A DNA stretch of 64,000 bases from Oligoflexia bacterium (GTDB taxonomy: Bacteria > Bdellovibrionota > Bacteriovoracia > Bacteriovoracales > Bacteriovoracaceae), in the NCBI GenBank assembly GCA_024229115.1, contig JAAEST010000040.1, positions 1-64,000 of the forward strand. The letters are read 5' to 3'. Positions 16,059 to 25,282 of the stretch are shown here, one piece after another (within the stretch, counting starts at the first letter, position 1; each line of letters starts with the position of its first letter). The notes below the pieces were generated by a model that saw only the letters and a list, made by a program, of their open reading frames with translations, was not told where the DNA came from and did not search any database. A program made the position numbers and the translations under genes.

Positions 16059-16857
16059 CAAGACTCTTTTGATATCTCTTATCTTCAACTTGATAAACGC
16101 TAATATGTGGAGCTTTCTCTAAGGTCCACATTTTCTTATCCTTCATCGTTAAGCCTCGATAAATCTCTTCCCCCATAAAATAAGGGATCACTTGATCGGC
16201 CTTAGAATGAATAACCAGTGTCGGTTTCTTAAATTGAGAAATATTTTTTTCTGGAGAATGTGAATCAGAAACGAGAACGTAGGCCAGAGGACTCAATGGC
16301 CAAAGAAACCAAACTTCTTTCATCTTCTCAAATGCGATTTTCTTATAACTTGTAAAAGTTGAATCAAGAACCACATAATCGACAATTGATTCATGGGCCG
16401 GAAGTGTTTGCATCAGAATATTTCCACCTAAACTCTGCCCCATGGCCACGAACTTCTTTGCTCCTCTCTTCTTTTGTATTTCACGGGCTTTCTTAAAAGC
16501 ATGGAGTCCATCTTGATGAACACCTTCTAAATTTGGAGTCCCTTGACTGAGTCCATAACCACGATAATCAAATATAAAAACATCATAACCATACTTTGTA
16601 ATCCACTGAATACTTAGAGCATGGGAGGAAAGATTTTGAGCATTACCATGAAAGAAGAGTACCAATCCCTTCACTTCCTTGGCCTTTGTTTTCATATGCC
16701 ATGCGTGGAGGCGATGATTATCAGAAGAATTAAAGTAAATATTCTCATAATCTATTCCAAAAGCTTCAGGTCTTGAGTATTGATACGACGTCGGCATATA
16801 GAAAAGATGAGTACACGACGTGAGAAATAAAATTGCTAAGAGAAGAAGTGCTTTAAT
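16036..16857 (-). CDS. Lipoprotein alpha/beta-hydrolase, probably translated from an ATT start
   Basis: The catalytic domain shows VLFFHGNAQNLSSHA, nucleophile MGQSLGGNI, HSKADQVIP and APHIS, a BEM46/ABHD13-like serine hydrolase. From the first ATG (16797) the protein lacks any export signal, yet the same frame upstream reads KALLLLAILFLTSC-THLFY, a perfect lipoprotein signal. The frame is closed by TAG at 16869-16867, and no ATG, GTG or TTG lies between; the only plausible starts are ATT at 16860 or 16857, placed three to six bases after TAGGAG. The second ATT overlaps the TAA of the preceding gene as ATTAA, suggesting coupled initiation. With this start the protein has 273 residues. The gene is the last of the DUF3015-DUF4105 operon. 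Confidence 0.72.
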   Translation of the reverse strand: MKALLLLAILFLTSCTHLFYMPTSYQYSRPEAFGIDYENIYFNSSDNHRLHAWHMKTKAKEVKGLVLFFHGNAQNLSSHALSIQWITKYGYDVFIFDYRGYGLSQGTPNLEGVHQDGLHAFKKAREIQKKRGAKKFVAMGQSLGGNILMQTLPAHESIVDYVVLDSTFTSYKKIAFEKMKEVWFLWPLSPLAYVLVSDSHSPEKNISQFKKPTLVIHSKADQVIPYFMGEEIYRGLTMKDKKMWTLEKAPHISVYQVEDKRYQKSLVKLLDNL

Positions 16858-18709
16858 AATAAACTCCTAGGGAAAAGCTTAATGTCGAGACATCTACTTT
16901 ATTATTACTCTCTAAGATAGATCTTAATCTTAAATCAAAATTAGGAGTAAAGGTATAACTTATCTCAGAGTCTAACTCATAATTAAAACGAGGATTCTCT
17001 AAGAAATATAATTGTGGTCCAAATTCAATTTTAATCTTGAGTCTCTTCTCTTCATTACTGAGGGCAATGATTTTAATCTCTGGAGCAGGAGAAAAGTTCT
17101 CTTTATAAACCCCATCACGAGAAGAATAATCAAAACGAGCACCAATCAAAGAACTGACGAGAACATTATCAAAGTAGAAAGAAGTCCCCACAAGTGCATG
17201 CAACCTTGTCACCGAACAAAACTCACAGGTCTCATTTCCAAAGTATCTTTTAATTCCATTAAGTCCCACACTCCAACTCACTTCACGACTATAGAATTCG
17301 ATCGGATGAAGAGAAGTTACAGAGGCCAAGGTCCACTCTCCTTCTTCAAACTTGTCTTCTTCTCGATCATAGGCCAAAGATAGTGCGAGAAACTTAAACT
17401 CACTAAAGGGCTCAAGTCCTTCATCGTAAGACATAAGATCCGTATAACCCGATTGAAATTTTATCTGATGATACTTACGAGTATCTACAATTGAACCCTT
17501 ATATTCTAATCGCCTTTGAAGATGAGCGTATTGAGGATCATTATTCCATTTCTTCTGAACTTTTAACTCGGGACTCTTTCCCCCAAGAGAAGCCCTCTTC
17601 GCCAAAGTCTCATACTGATACTTCTTTTCAGTTTCGCTAAGTTGCCCTTTGGCCTTGAACTCTTCTAATTGATTCCATTTAATAAGAGCATCAAGAACTT
17701 TTCGATTTTCACTTAGCGTTTTTTCCTTAAAGTGCTTTTTTAATTCTTTCACTTCTTTTGTATTGAGTGTTTCTAATTGCGTTTGAAACTTCTTTTGATT
17801 CGAAGCTCGATAGGTAACTTTCTTCACAAAACCTTCTTCCTTATTAATCGCCTTCACCAAATCAGAAGGAAGATAGTACCAAGGCTTAGGAAGTTCTAAA
17901 TTCTTTTCTAAAACCACATCAAGTAAGCGAGAAAGTTGGTAAGAACAATTCTCCCAAGTAAAGTAATAATCAAAATAAGTGGTGTTATAGAGCTCCCAAA
18001 GATGCATCAAGAGAAAGTCTATTTGTCTTTGATTTAAATTGAGGGTGTAAATATAGAGATCTCTATTTTCAGCATGATTATATTCGGCCACTTTTGAATA
18101 GTACTTTTTGAGATCATAGAGACCCGGATATCCTCCAAAGATTCCCTTCCAGGCATAAATAGGGGCCCAGTCTTGAGTAAGAATTTTGGCCTCAAAACTA
18201 GTGGCATAATCAAGAAGATCACCCTTTCCATTCTTATTATGAAATTTTAAAAATGTATGGCCAAACATAGAAGCCGGATTATTAGGATAAGCAGTAGAAA
18301 AGACTACCGAGACATCTCCGGCATTGATCTCTTTTTTCCACTTCTCAAAAGGCTCACACTTGAAGCTTAGTTTTTCAATAAAACCATTTTCATGTAACCA
18401 CTCATAGCGAGAACGAAAGGCACAGGCGACAGAAAGATTAAAACGCCCATATCCCTTCACTTCATTCTTCTTTAAGAGCTCAATGGTTTTTGTAAGTTCT
18501 TCCTCAGGATTGATTTTTCCTCTTTCTGATAAATAAAAGAGGTCGCTATCATTTTCTGAAACACCTTCAGTATAGTGAAGAAGATTAAGCCATTGTCTTT
18601 GTTGTTTTGAATCAAGCTTTTGAAATAAAGAAGCCGCTTGAATTGAAGCGGCTCCTAATATTAAGAATGTTAAAAAGAACTTCTTAGATAATTCCACAAG
18701 ATCTAGCAA
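16853..18709 (-). CDS. DUF4105 / Lnb-like periplasmic protein with a barrel-like C-terminus
   Basis: The 618-residue protein has a hydrophobic signal (FFLTFLILGAASIQAA). Residues 30-300 match the Lnb N-terminal periplasmic domain (DUF4105): LFYLSERGKINPEEEL, VFSTAYPNNPASMFGHTFLKF and ENCSYQLSRLLDVVL. Lnb of Gram-positive bacteria moves a lipoprotein acyl chain, so a thiol/His-dependent acyl or peptide transfer is possible. The last 250 residues have alternating strands ending LGVYY and may form a barrel. The first usable start is a TTG at 18709 within the previous gene; a GTG at 18697 is an alternative. Its stop overlaps the ATT start of the lipoprotein hydrolase. Confidence 0.75.
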   Translation of the reverse strand: MLDLVELSKKFFLTFLILGAASIQAASLFQKLDSKQQRQWLNLLHYTEGVSENDSDLFYLSERGKINPEEELTKTIELLKKNEVKGYGRFNLSVACAFRSRYEWLHENGFIEKLSFKCEPFEKWKKEINAGDVSVVFSTAYPNNPASMFGHTFLKFHNKNGKGDLLDYATSFEAKILTQDWAPIYAWKGIFGGYPGLYDLKKYYSKVAEYNHAENRDLYIYTLNLNQRQIDFLLMHLWELYNTTYFDYYFTWENCSYQLSRLLDVVLEKNLELPKPWYYLPSDLVKAINKEEGFVKKVTYRASNQKKFQTQLETLNTKEVKELKKHFKEKTLSENRKVLDALIKWNQLEEFKAKGQLSETEKKYQYETLAKRASLGGKSPELKVQKKWNNDPQYAHLQRRLEYKGSIVDTRKYHQIKFQSGYTDLMSYDEGLEPFSEFKFLALSLAYDREEDKFEEGEWTLASVTSLHPIEFYSREVSWSVGLNGIKRYFGNETCEFCSVTRLHALVGTSFYFDNVLVSSLIGARFDYSSRDGVYKENFSPAPEIKIIALSNEEKRLKIKIEFGPQLYFLENPRFNYELDSEISYTFTPNFDLRLRSILESNNKVDVSTLSFSLGVYY

Positions 18710-19157
18710 GACTCTCGTTAGTTAGAACTTGAAGTTGCATATTTTGAACTAATTCTTTCGCTGAATCTGCTGATGGAACAACTTGAGAAAAGTTCTGTTG
18801 CATAGTTTGTGAGAATACTGCTGAATCACAACCCATTAATCCGGCCATTGAATTAACATACTCACCTTGTCCTTGAGACATTTGAGCAACTAGTTGTGGG
18901 TAATTTGTTTCAGAGAAGTGTAATTGCTTCGCTTCGTTCTTTACGATCGAGTGCTTAGCACATCCTGAAGTTCCAAAAGTCATCGCAATTGTATTTAAAA
19001 AGAAAGCATTTGTTGTTGCTCTTAATGACGATGATACGAGTGAATTTTTCTTGAAAACGGCCCAACCAAGACCACATCCTGATGAGCTATCTGCTGCATA
19101 TAGATTTGTTGAAATAAGTCCTAAAAATAGACCTAATAATACTAAACATTTCTTCAT
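18684..19157 (-). CDS. DUF3015 secreted protein
   Basis: The 157-residue protein has a signal peptide (1-21, ending LYA-AD). The mature part carries the family pattern: SGCGLGWAVFKKN, RATTNAFFLNTIAMTFGTSG, then C and a C-terminal Cys, giving about four cysteines able to pair. DUF3015 proteins are periplasmic and of unknown function and, as I recall, are often encoded next to DUF4105 proteins, as here. It is the first gene of the operon that continues with the DUF4105 protein and the lipoprotein hydrolase, with an AAGGAGGA ribosome binding site. Confidence 0.8.
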   Translation of the reverse strand: MKKCLVLLGLFLGLISTNLYAADSSSGCGLGWAVFKKNSLVSSSLRATTNAFFLNTIAMTFGTSGCAKHSIVKNEAKQLHFSETNYPQLVAQMSQGQGEYVNSMAGLMGCDSAVFSQTMQQNFSQVVPSADSAKELVQNMQLQVLTNESLARSCGII

Positions 19158-19242
19158 TGAATCCTCCTTGAATTTCTCAAATCCTACCTATTATGCTAGG
19201 ATTTTTACTACAATTAAGCAATTTTATTGACGTTAGAAATAT

Positions 19243-20313
19243 ATGAAGAAATTAACTGTTTTAGGTATTGAGACTAGCTGTGATGACACTTCTGTTTGTG
19301 TTATTCGTGGTGAATATGGACAAGCAAGTGAGAGACCTGAAGTTCTTGCTCTTGATTCTTTTAGTCAGGAAACACTGCTAAGAAAATGGGGCGGTGTTGT
19401 TCCAGAAATTGCTGCAAGAAATCATTTAGCCAAAATCGCTCCTTTAATTGAGCAGGCTCTTGAGAAGGCCAACGTAAGTTTAGCCGATATCGATCTCTTA
19501 GGAGTAACAACTCATCCTGGTTTACTAGGCCCTCTTCTTACTGGCCTTAATGCAGCGAAGACACTTTCTCTCAAGCAAGAGATTCCTATCCTTCCAGTAA
19601 ATCATCTCTATGCTCACCTTGAAGCTATCCATATTAGCGAAGAAATTAGTTATCCTTACTTAGGTCTTATTGTTTCTGGAGGTCATAGTCTCTATCTTCT
19701 AGTGAGCTCTCCTACCGAGTTTGAAATTCTCGGAACAACGATTGATGATGCTGCCGGTGAAGCTTTCGATAAAGGTGGAAAACTAATGGGTCTTGGTTAC
19801 CCAGCAGGAAGAGAAATTGATGATCGTGCAAAGTTAGGTGATGCCAATAAATATGAATTTCCAATTGGTCTGCGCCAATCAGGAGACGCCAATCTTTCTT
19901 ACTCGGGAGTGAAGACTAGTCTTCGCCAGTTCCTAGAAAAGAATCCTGGAGTGACTGAAGATGAGCAGGCCATGAATGATCTCTGTGCTTCTTATCAGCA
20001 CGCGATTGTTGGCCAGTTAAAACTAAAAATGAGATATGCCATTGCCCAAGTGGAAGACAAAGGTTTTAAAGATCTTCAGATTGTTGTTGGTGGTGGAGTT
20101 GCCTGTAACTCTTATCTAAGAAAAGTTCTCACAGAAACTTATAAGAATGTTTCATTCGTTCTTCCAAGATATTGTACTGATAATGGAGCCATGATTGCGA
20201 ACTATGCTCTTCGTACATTTGAAGAAAATCAAATCCCTTTTCCAGAGTGTTTAGGAATTGATGCCAAAGGAAGATACTTAAAGAAGAGTGAACTTCAAAC
20301 AAAAGGCCAATAA
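19243..20313 (+). CDS. tsaD: tRNA N6-threonylcarbamoyladenosine synthase subunit TsaD
   Basis: TsaD transfers threonylcarbamoyl to A37 of ANN-decoding tRNAs, with TsaB and TsaE. The 356-residue product shows the ASKHA-fold motifs LGIETSCDDTSVCV, GGVVPEIAARNHL, the metal-binding HLYAHLEA, GGHSLYLLV and VGGGVACNSYLR. Length is close to the family norm of about 340. It is the first gene of tsaD-rsmA-porin-smpB, a translation-related group. None of TsaB, TsaE or TsaC is in the window. Confidence 0.96.
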   Translation: MKKLTVLGIETSCDDTSVCVIRGEYGQASERPEVLALDSFSQETLLRKWGGVVPEIAARNHLAKIAPLIEQALEKANVSLADIDLLGVTTHPGLLGPLLTGLNAAKTLSLKQEIPILPVNHLYAHLEAIHISEEISYPYLGLIVSGGHSLYLLVSSPTEFEILGTTIDDAAGEAFDKGGKLMGLGYPAGREIDDRAKLGDANKYEFPIGLRQSGDANLSYSGVKTSLRQFLEKNPGVTEDEQAMNDLCASYQHAIVGQLKLKMRYAIAQVEDKGFKDLQIVVGGGVACNSYLRKVLTETYKNVSFVLPRYCTDNGAMIANYALRTFEENQIPFPECLGIDAKGRYLKKSELQTKGQ

Positions 20314-21111
20314 TTGAATAACTTCCCTCAGGCCAATAAAGCACTCGGACAACATTTCTTAATCGATCAACGAGTGATCGAATCTATTACAACAAATTTT
20401 AAAGAAGAAGCGAGCTCAATTGTTGAAGTCGGTCCAGGACCAGGTGTCCTTACTAAACACTTAGGGCAAATTGATCTTCCAATTTTTCTTGTAGAAAAAG
20501 ATGAGCGCTTTCCTGAACTTCTTAAAGAGTTCGTTAAAGAAGAAGATATTTTTCTTCATGATGCGCTTAAGTTTGATTTTGAAGCGAAATTCAAAGAAAA
20601 GGACTGGAGTAATGTATGGTTGGTGAGTAACCTCCCTTACAATGTAAGCTCCCCTCTTCTTGTAAACTTTCTTCAATACCCAACAATTAAATATATGACT
20701 CTCATGTTTCAAAGAGAAGTAGCCGACAAAGCATTCCCTATTGATACACGAGAAGGAAAGGCCATGAATAGTTTGTTGGCCCTTTCTCAAAATTACTTTG
20801 AAGTCTCTCTTCTCTGTAAAGTTCCGAAAGGTGCTTTTCAACCACCTCCAAAAGTTGAAAGCGCTGTTCTTAGTTTTGTAAGAAGAGATAATCCTGTCGT
20901 GCCTCTTTCTGAATTTAAATCATTTGAAAAATTCTTAAGACATCTCTTTCAATTTAAGAGAAAGCAAATTGGAAAGATTCTTAAGAGCTATCAATCAGAT
21001 TCAGGAAAGATTGACGAAACACTTGAAAGAATTGGTCGTGCACGCACGGATCGTGCTGAATCATTTAAACTTGAAGAAATACAACAACTCTATTTAGGAA
21101 TAAAAGTATGA
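20314..21111 (+). CDS. rsmA: 16S rRNA adenine dimethyltransferase RsmA (KsgA)
   Basis: RsmA dimethylates A1518 and A1519 of 16S rRNA. The 265-residue protein shows ALGQHFLID, the SAM site EVGPGPGVLT, the catalytic NLPYNVSSPLL and GAFQPPPKVESAV. The start is TTG at 20314, directly after the tsaD stop, with AAGG seven bases upstream. The stop overlaps the porin start as ATGA. Confidence 0.95.
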   Translation: MNNFPQANKALGQHFLIDQRVIESITTNFKEEASSIVEVGPGPGVLTKHLGQIDLPIFLVEKDERFPELLKEFVKEEDIFLHDALKFDFEAKFKEKDWSNVWLVSNLPYNVSSPLLVNFLQYPTIKYMTLMFQREVADKAFPIDTREGKAMNSLLALSQNYFEVSLLCKVPKGAFQPPPKVESAVLSFVRRDNPVVPLSEFKSFEKFLRHLFQFKRKQIGKILKSYQSDSGKIDETLERIGRARTDRAESFKLEEIQQLYLGIKV

Positions 21112-22418
21112 AAAAACTCCTCTTACTTTCTCTTTTTATGGCCTCAACACTTAATGCCTCTCTTCCAGAGTTTTTTGGAACAGGTGTGAGTACTTCGCCA
21201 ATTGGAAATCAAGGAAACTTTGATCTCAATGATCCAAATAATATCTACTACATTCCTTCATACTTAGGGTTTGCAAAGAAAGTTTCTGCTACGGCAAGTG
21301 CTTACCTGGTAAACACAGACTTCAAAAGTATTAGTAATGTTGTCACTTCAAACTCAACAACTGGTGAGTCTGGATCAACAACAACGACGGGAAATGTAAA
21401 AACGGATTATAGCGATGTCACAAGTGGTGGGATTAACTTCATCCTTCCTATTCGTTTTGATACAGCTGGTGCTCTAGGAATCTCATACTTTGGTCCATTA
21501 GGTACAGTAACAGAAACTGATTCTGGTGATCCTGTTCTCCCTGAATACGTAATGTATCGTTCTCGTTATAAGCGTAGCCAGATTCATGTGAACTACGGTC
21601 ATGCTTTCAATGAAAATTGGTCAATGAGTTTAGGGACTCATATTGGTTTTCAGGCCAGTGCGAGAGTAAGTACTAACGTTTCACTTGGTGATAGTTTTGG
21701 TTCTCGTGGAGCTTCGCAAACAAAGATCTCGCCAAGTCTTGGGGCGATCTTTTCTATTCTCCATAAGGGAGATGACTTTCGTCACTACTTTACTTACCAA
21801 CAAGAAATGAAATCTAATCTTGAAACGGTGGCCACTGGTGATATTTCTGATCCTCCCCTAACTCTCATTAATATTGGAATCGATAGTATGCTCTATTATG
21901 ATCCTCATACTTTTAGATTTGGAACGACTCTTCAATTTGATTCCTTTGAACTTTACGGTTCTCTAGAATATCAACTCTGGGGTAACTACAAAACGCCAGT
22001 ACTTGTAGTTAGTAATAAGGGGGGAACAGTTAGAGGTTCTTCAAATTACGAAAAGATTAAAACAAAAGATATTATGATTCCAAAAGTTGGAATCAAGTTT
22101 ATGCCACATTATCGTTGGGGACTAATGGCCGGAGCCTTCTATCGCCCAACTCCAATTGATTCTGACTTCAGTGGAGCCGGCAACTCAATTGATACTAATG
22201 TTCTAGGACTTACCTCTGGATTGACGTATGACTTTAGAATGTTTAAAAATGACGTCCAGATTGGATTCTCTGGTCAGTACCACAAACTTAGTTCTAAGAA
22301 AGTCACTAAGACTGCAGGACAAGAAAGTGGATCAACCGGATCTAAGATTGGTGCTCCAGGATATGAAATTGGAGGATCAGTTATTGTTGTACAATCAGGA
22401 TTGAAAGTAAGTTTCTAA
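21108..22418 (+). CDS. FadL/OMPP1-like outer-membrane porin
   Basis: The 436-residue product has a signal peptide (1-17, ending LNA-S). The start of the mature protein, LPEFFGTGVSTSPIGNQG followed by DPNNIYYIPSYLGFAKK, resembles the FadL family N-terminal hatch, where substrate passes an inner plug. The remainder alternates strands and ends in a typical barrel C-terminus, QSGLKVSF. FadL-type porins take up long-chain fatty acids or other hydrophobic compounds; the substrate here is unknown. It overlaps rsmA by four bases and precedes smpB by 12 bases. Confidence 0.72.
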   Translation: MKKLLLLSLFMASTLNASLPEFFGTGVSTSPIGNQGNFDLNDPNNIYYIPSYLGFAKKVSATASAYLVNTDFKSISNVVTSNSTTGESGSTTTTGNVKTDYSDVTSGGINFILPIRFDTAGALGISYFGPLGTVTETDSGDPVLPEYVMYRSRYKRSQIHVNYGHAFNENWSMSLGTHIGFQASARVSTNVSLGDSFGSRGASQTKISPSLGAIFSILHKGDDFRHYFTYQQEMKSNLETVATGDISDPPLTLINIGIDSMLYYDPHTFRFGTTLQFDSFELYGSLEYQLWGNYKTPVLVVSNKGGTVRGSSNYEKIKTKDIMIPKVGIKFMPHYRWGLMAGAFYRPTPIDSDFSGAGNSIDTNVLGLTSGLTYDFRMFKNDVQIGFSGQYHKLSSKKVTKTAGQESGSTGSKIGAPGYEIGGSVIVVQSGLKVSF

Positions 22419-22430
22419 GGTAAAGAACTC

Positions 22431-22880
22431 ATGGGTAAGAAGATTATTGCCAAAAATAAACGAGCTAGTTACGACTTCGCCCTCGAAGATCGTTTCGAAG
22501 CGGGACTTGTTCTTCAAGGTACTGAAGTAAAGTCTATTCGTGCGGGCAAAGTTACCATCGCCGAGAGTTACATTACGATCGATAACAATATGGAAGCTTG
22601 GATCTACAATATGAATGTGGCCCATTATGAATTTGGAAATATCAACAATCATGATGAGCGCCGAAAGAGAAAGCTTCTTCTCAATCGCAAAGAAATCGAA
22701 ACTATTTTCCACGAAATGAAATCAAAGAATATGACGATTGTTCCAACAATCATCTACTTCACAAATAATCGCGTTAAGCTTGAAATCGCCTTGGCCAAGG
22801 GGAAGAAGATGCATGATAAGCGTCAGGACAAGGCTAAGAAAGACGTAGAACGTAAACTCCGTCGCGGCGACTACAGTTAG
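22431..22880 (+). CDS. smpB: tmRNA-binding protein SmpB
   Basis: SmpB brings tmRNA to stalled ribosomes. The 149-residue protein has the conserved core: KRASYDFALEDRFEAGLVL, GTEVKSIRAGKV and the basic tail KGKKMHDKRQDKAKKD, which becomes helical in the mRNA channel. Its RNA partner ssrA is at 183-561, more than 21 kb away. The stop overlaps the convergent antiporter gene by four bases. Confidence 0.96.
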   Translation: MGKKIIAKNKRASYDFALEDRFEAGLVLQGTEVKSIRAGKVTIAESYITIDNNMEAWIYNMNVAHYEFGNINNHDERRKRKLLLNRKEIETIFHEMKSKNMTIVPTIIYFTNNRVKLEIALAKGKKMHDKRQDKAKKDVERKLRRGDYS

Positions 22881-23812
22881 ATCCAGTAGAGAACCATCGA
22901 GACGTAGGTCGAGAGGAAAATGATTCCTGGAATAAGGGAGAAGTTTCTTTTGATAAGATTTAAAAGCAACAAGAAAATCGCAGCACTCGCAAGAGCAGTA
23001 AACTCAATTCGATAATTTCCAGTCATATCAACTTTATAGAAACCAATTGAACCAAGAACAAAGGCCACATTGAAAATATTAGAACCTATAATATTTCCTA
23101 CAATGAGGTCAGTATTCTTCTTCTTCCAACTCGCAATAAGTGCTGTTACTAATTCAGGAAAACTTGTTCCAAAGGCCACAAAAATAGCAGAGATAACATA
23201 AGCAGAAATCCCCAAGGCCTTAGCAATAAAAGTTCCGGAGCTAACTAAGTACTCTCCTCCTAGAAATAGGAGAACAAAGCCACCAAGAAGTTTTACAAAG
23301 ATCAAAAATTCGAGTTCGTGAATCTCTTCGTCAGAAGACTCCTCAACATTTCGAAATTGTCTTTGCTTTTTCATCTCATTAAAAGTGATAAAGAGGTAAC
23401 CAGCAAAGAAGAACGCAAAGAGAGCTGTGGAAACTAAGTTAATCCCAGTAAAAAATAGTGCCACACCTAGAAAAGCAGTCAGGATAATATGATAGATAAA
23501 TTGCTTTCTAATTTCATCTCGAAGAATATGCATGGAAGAGAGAAGCCCGCTCACCCCTAAAATTAAAAAGAGGTTGGCGATATTACTGCCTATAATATTT
23601 CCGAGTGCTATTTCAGACTCTCCTCGATAAGAAGCAAGCTGAGAAACAAAGAACTCTGGCAGAGAGGTTCCAAAACCAATGAGAAGAAGTCCAATTACTA
23701 AAGGAGAAAGTCCGAAGTACAGACCAATTCTTTCCGCAGCATCAAGAGCGAGCTCTGCCCCAAAATAAAGGGCAACAATAGAAAGAACGAGTATAGCGAC
23801 TTGCAACATCAT
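22877..23812 (-). CDS. Calcium/sodium (CaCA-family) antiporter, YrbG-like
   Basis: The 311-residue membrane protein has about ten hydrophobic segments and two inverted alpha-repeats, the signature of the CaCA superfamily: IGFGTSLPEFFVSQ with NIIGSNIANLF, and AFGTSFPELVTAL with NIIGSNIFNVAF. A central acidic hydrophilic loop (RNVEESSDEEIHELE) separates the halves. It should exchange Na+ or H+ for Ca2+ or K+. Monocistronic, convergent with smpB. Confidence 0.9.
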   Translation of the reverse strand: MMLQVAILVLSIVALYFGAELALDAAERIGLYFGLSPLVIGLLLIGFGTSLPEFFVSQLASYRGESEIALGNIIGSNIANLFLILGVSGLLSSMHILRDEIRKQFIYHIILTAFLGVALFFTGINLVSTALFAFFFAGYLFITFNEMKKQRQFRNVEESSDEEIHELEFLIFVKLLGGFVLLFLGGEYLVSSGTFIAKALGISAYVISAIFVAFGTSFPELVTALIASWKKKNTDLIVGNIIGSNIFNVAFVLGSIGFYKVDMTGNYRIEFTALASAAIFLLLLNLIKRNFSLIPGIIFLSTYVSMVLYWI

Positions 23813-23864
23813 AAGGATTCATCCATAATTTTTTATATAACAATATTAGAACAAAAAGCTTCAT

Positions 23865-24326
23865 ATGAAAAAGATTCTCGATCAATTAGAAAAAAAACAG
23901 TTCGTACTGCTCTCCATCATTTTGGCCATGGCCTGTGACGGAGTTCTCTTAGGGTATCTCTATCTCAAGTTTTCTAATCGAAAATTCTTTGATCTGGCCA
24001 TTGATCAAATCAAAGCATCTGATCCACAAGTTGCTCAGGCCCTTGCCCCTGAATATGTGGAACAACTTTTTATGCTCATGATAAACACATTAATCCTAAT
24101 GCTCTTATTAGTTGCTGTTTTCCATGTGATTATTTTTATTTTCTATAGCAAAGAGAAGTCATTCGCGATTAGCTATCTAAAACTTTATAGCTATCTTGCG
24201 ATCCCTGGATTTATTCTTTTTACTTTGGCCAATATGTCTTCACCACTTTGGGCAATTACATTTTGCTTAGGTGCAATCGTCTATGTCTTTCAGGTCAAAG
24301 GGATTAAGCATCACTTAAGTGAATGA
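23865..24326 (+). CDS. Small integral membrane protein of unknown function
   Basis: The 153-residue product has four predicted membrane helices at about residues 13-33, 69-92, 103-120 and 124-144, with a periplasmic loop between the first two. No family recognised. It is divergent from the antiporter and its end overlaps the convergent DUF429-like gene by 12 bases. The ribosome binding site is weak. Confidence 0.6.
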   Translation: MKKILDQLEKKQFVLLSIILAMACDGVLLGYLYLKFSNRKFFDLAIDQIKASDPQVAQALAPEYVEQLFMLMINTLILMLLLVAVFHVIIFIFYSKEKSFAISYLKLYSYLAIPGFILFTLANMSSPLWAITFCLGAIVYVFQVKGIKHHLSE

Positions 24327-25274
24327 TGGGGCAATAAAAGAAACCTCATCAGGCTTCGTCCAGTCTGGAAGAGTTTTATTTTTATTCATATAAACATTCT
24401 TTCCGGCCAGAGCTAAGAGAAATGATTCAAAGGCCCTAGGATTTCTTACCAGCAATTCAAGATCATGATCGTAAATAAAGACATTGAGTTTTTCCTCAAC
24501 TCTCTTGATGATATCTAGTTTCGCTTCAGGACCTTCTTCAAGATCACCCATCATAATGATATCAGCTTTCTTAATCACACCTGCTCGAAGTAGCTCCACT
24601 AAGATGATTTGGGTATTTGATTCAAAGAGATCAAGATGATTAGGAAAATGTCTTCTCAAATAAGAGAAACGATGTTGCACCATCAGCGATGAGTTTCCAT
24701 AAGAATCAAAACTGGTATTAAATAATTCTAAAAGCTGATCGTAATAATAACACCAAATCCAGAAATCAACTTCCCTATTCCAATAAGGAAGATAACCTTT
24801 TTTCAGTCGTCTTTTAAATGAACGAGAAATAATATGAGTCGTGGCCGGACGATGAGTAATATCTTTTAAAAAATCAAAGAGGTCGTCAGCATTACGAGCA
24901 AACTCATAATCCTTTGGATTTTCTGTGGCCATTCGTGCATCTTCATCAAGAACACTTTGAATATGTCCTTTTACCGCGACCACATCTGGATGAGGACATT
25001 GCATATGCCCCGGGCATTCGATCTGACAAAGTGAACATGTAGGTAAAGTGAGTGGAACATCGAGAACTATTTCTTTAAGTCCATACTCTTCAATCCAATC
25101 GCGGATCGCCTCATCCCCACTTGATCCTTCCGAGTCTTTAACTTGTAGTAACGAAGAAAGAAACCAGCGTTTTTCATCTGGAAAATATTCTAAGAGAGAA
25201 AAGAAAAACTGATCACGTCTTCCGCCCTTAAGACTAAGTCCTGCTACATTTTGACGTTGATTGTTTTGCGACAT
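24315..25274 (-). CDS. DUF429-like protein with a four-cysteine (putative zinc) motif
   Basis: The 319-residue soluble protein begins with a strand-rich segment (NVAGLSLKGGRRDQFFF) and then EIVLDVPLTLPTC, which recalls the RNase H-like fold of DUF429 proteins with its conserved Asp-Pro. A CxxC-x3-C-x5-C cluster (CSLCQIECPGHMQC) immediately follows, probably binding zinc or another metal. The rest is helical with conserved-looking aromatic patches. It is the last gene of the nucleoside salvage operon after the GHMP kinase, with an eight-base gap. Function unknown; the fold call is tentative. Confidence 0.55.
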   Translation of the reverse strand: MSQNNQRQNVAGLSLKGGRRDQFFFSLLEYFPDEKRWFLSSLLQVKDSEGSSGDEAIRDWIEEYGLKEIVLDVPLTLPTCSLCQIECPGHMQCPHPDVVAVKGHIQSVLDEDARMATENPKDYEFARNADDLFDFLKDITHRPATTHIISRSFKRRLKKGYLPYWNREVDFWIWCYYYDQLLELFNTSFDSYGNSSLMVQHRFSYLRRHFPNHLDLFESNTQIILVELLRAGVIKKADIIMMGDLEEGPEAKLDIIKRVEEKLNVFIYDHDLELLVRNPRAFESFLLALAGKNVYMNKNKTLPDWTKPDEVSFIAPSFT

Positions 25275-25282
25275 GCTTCTCC

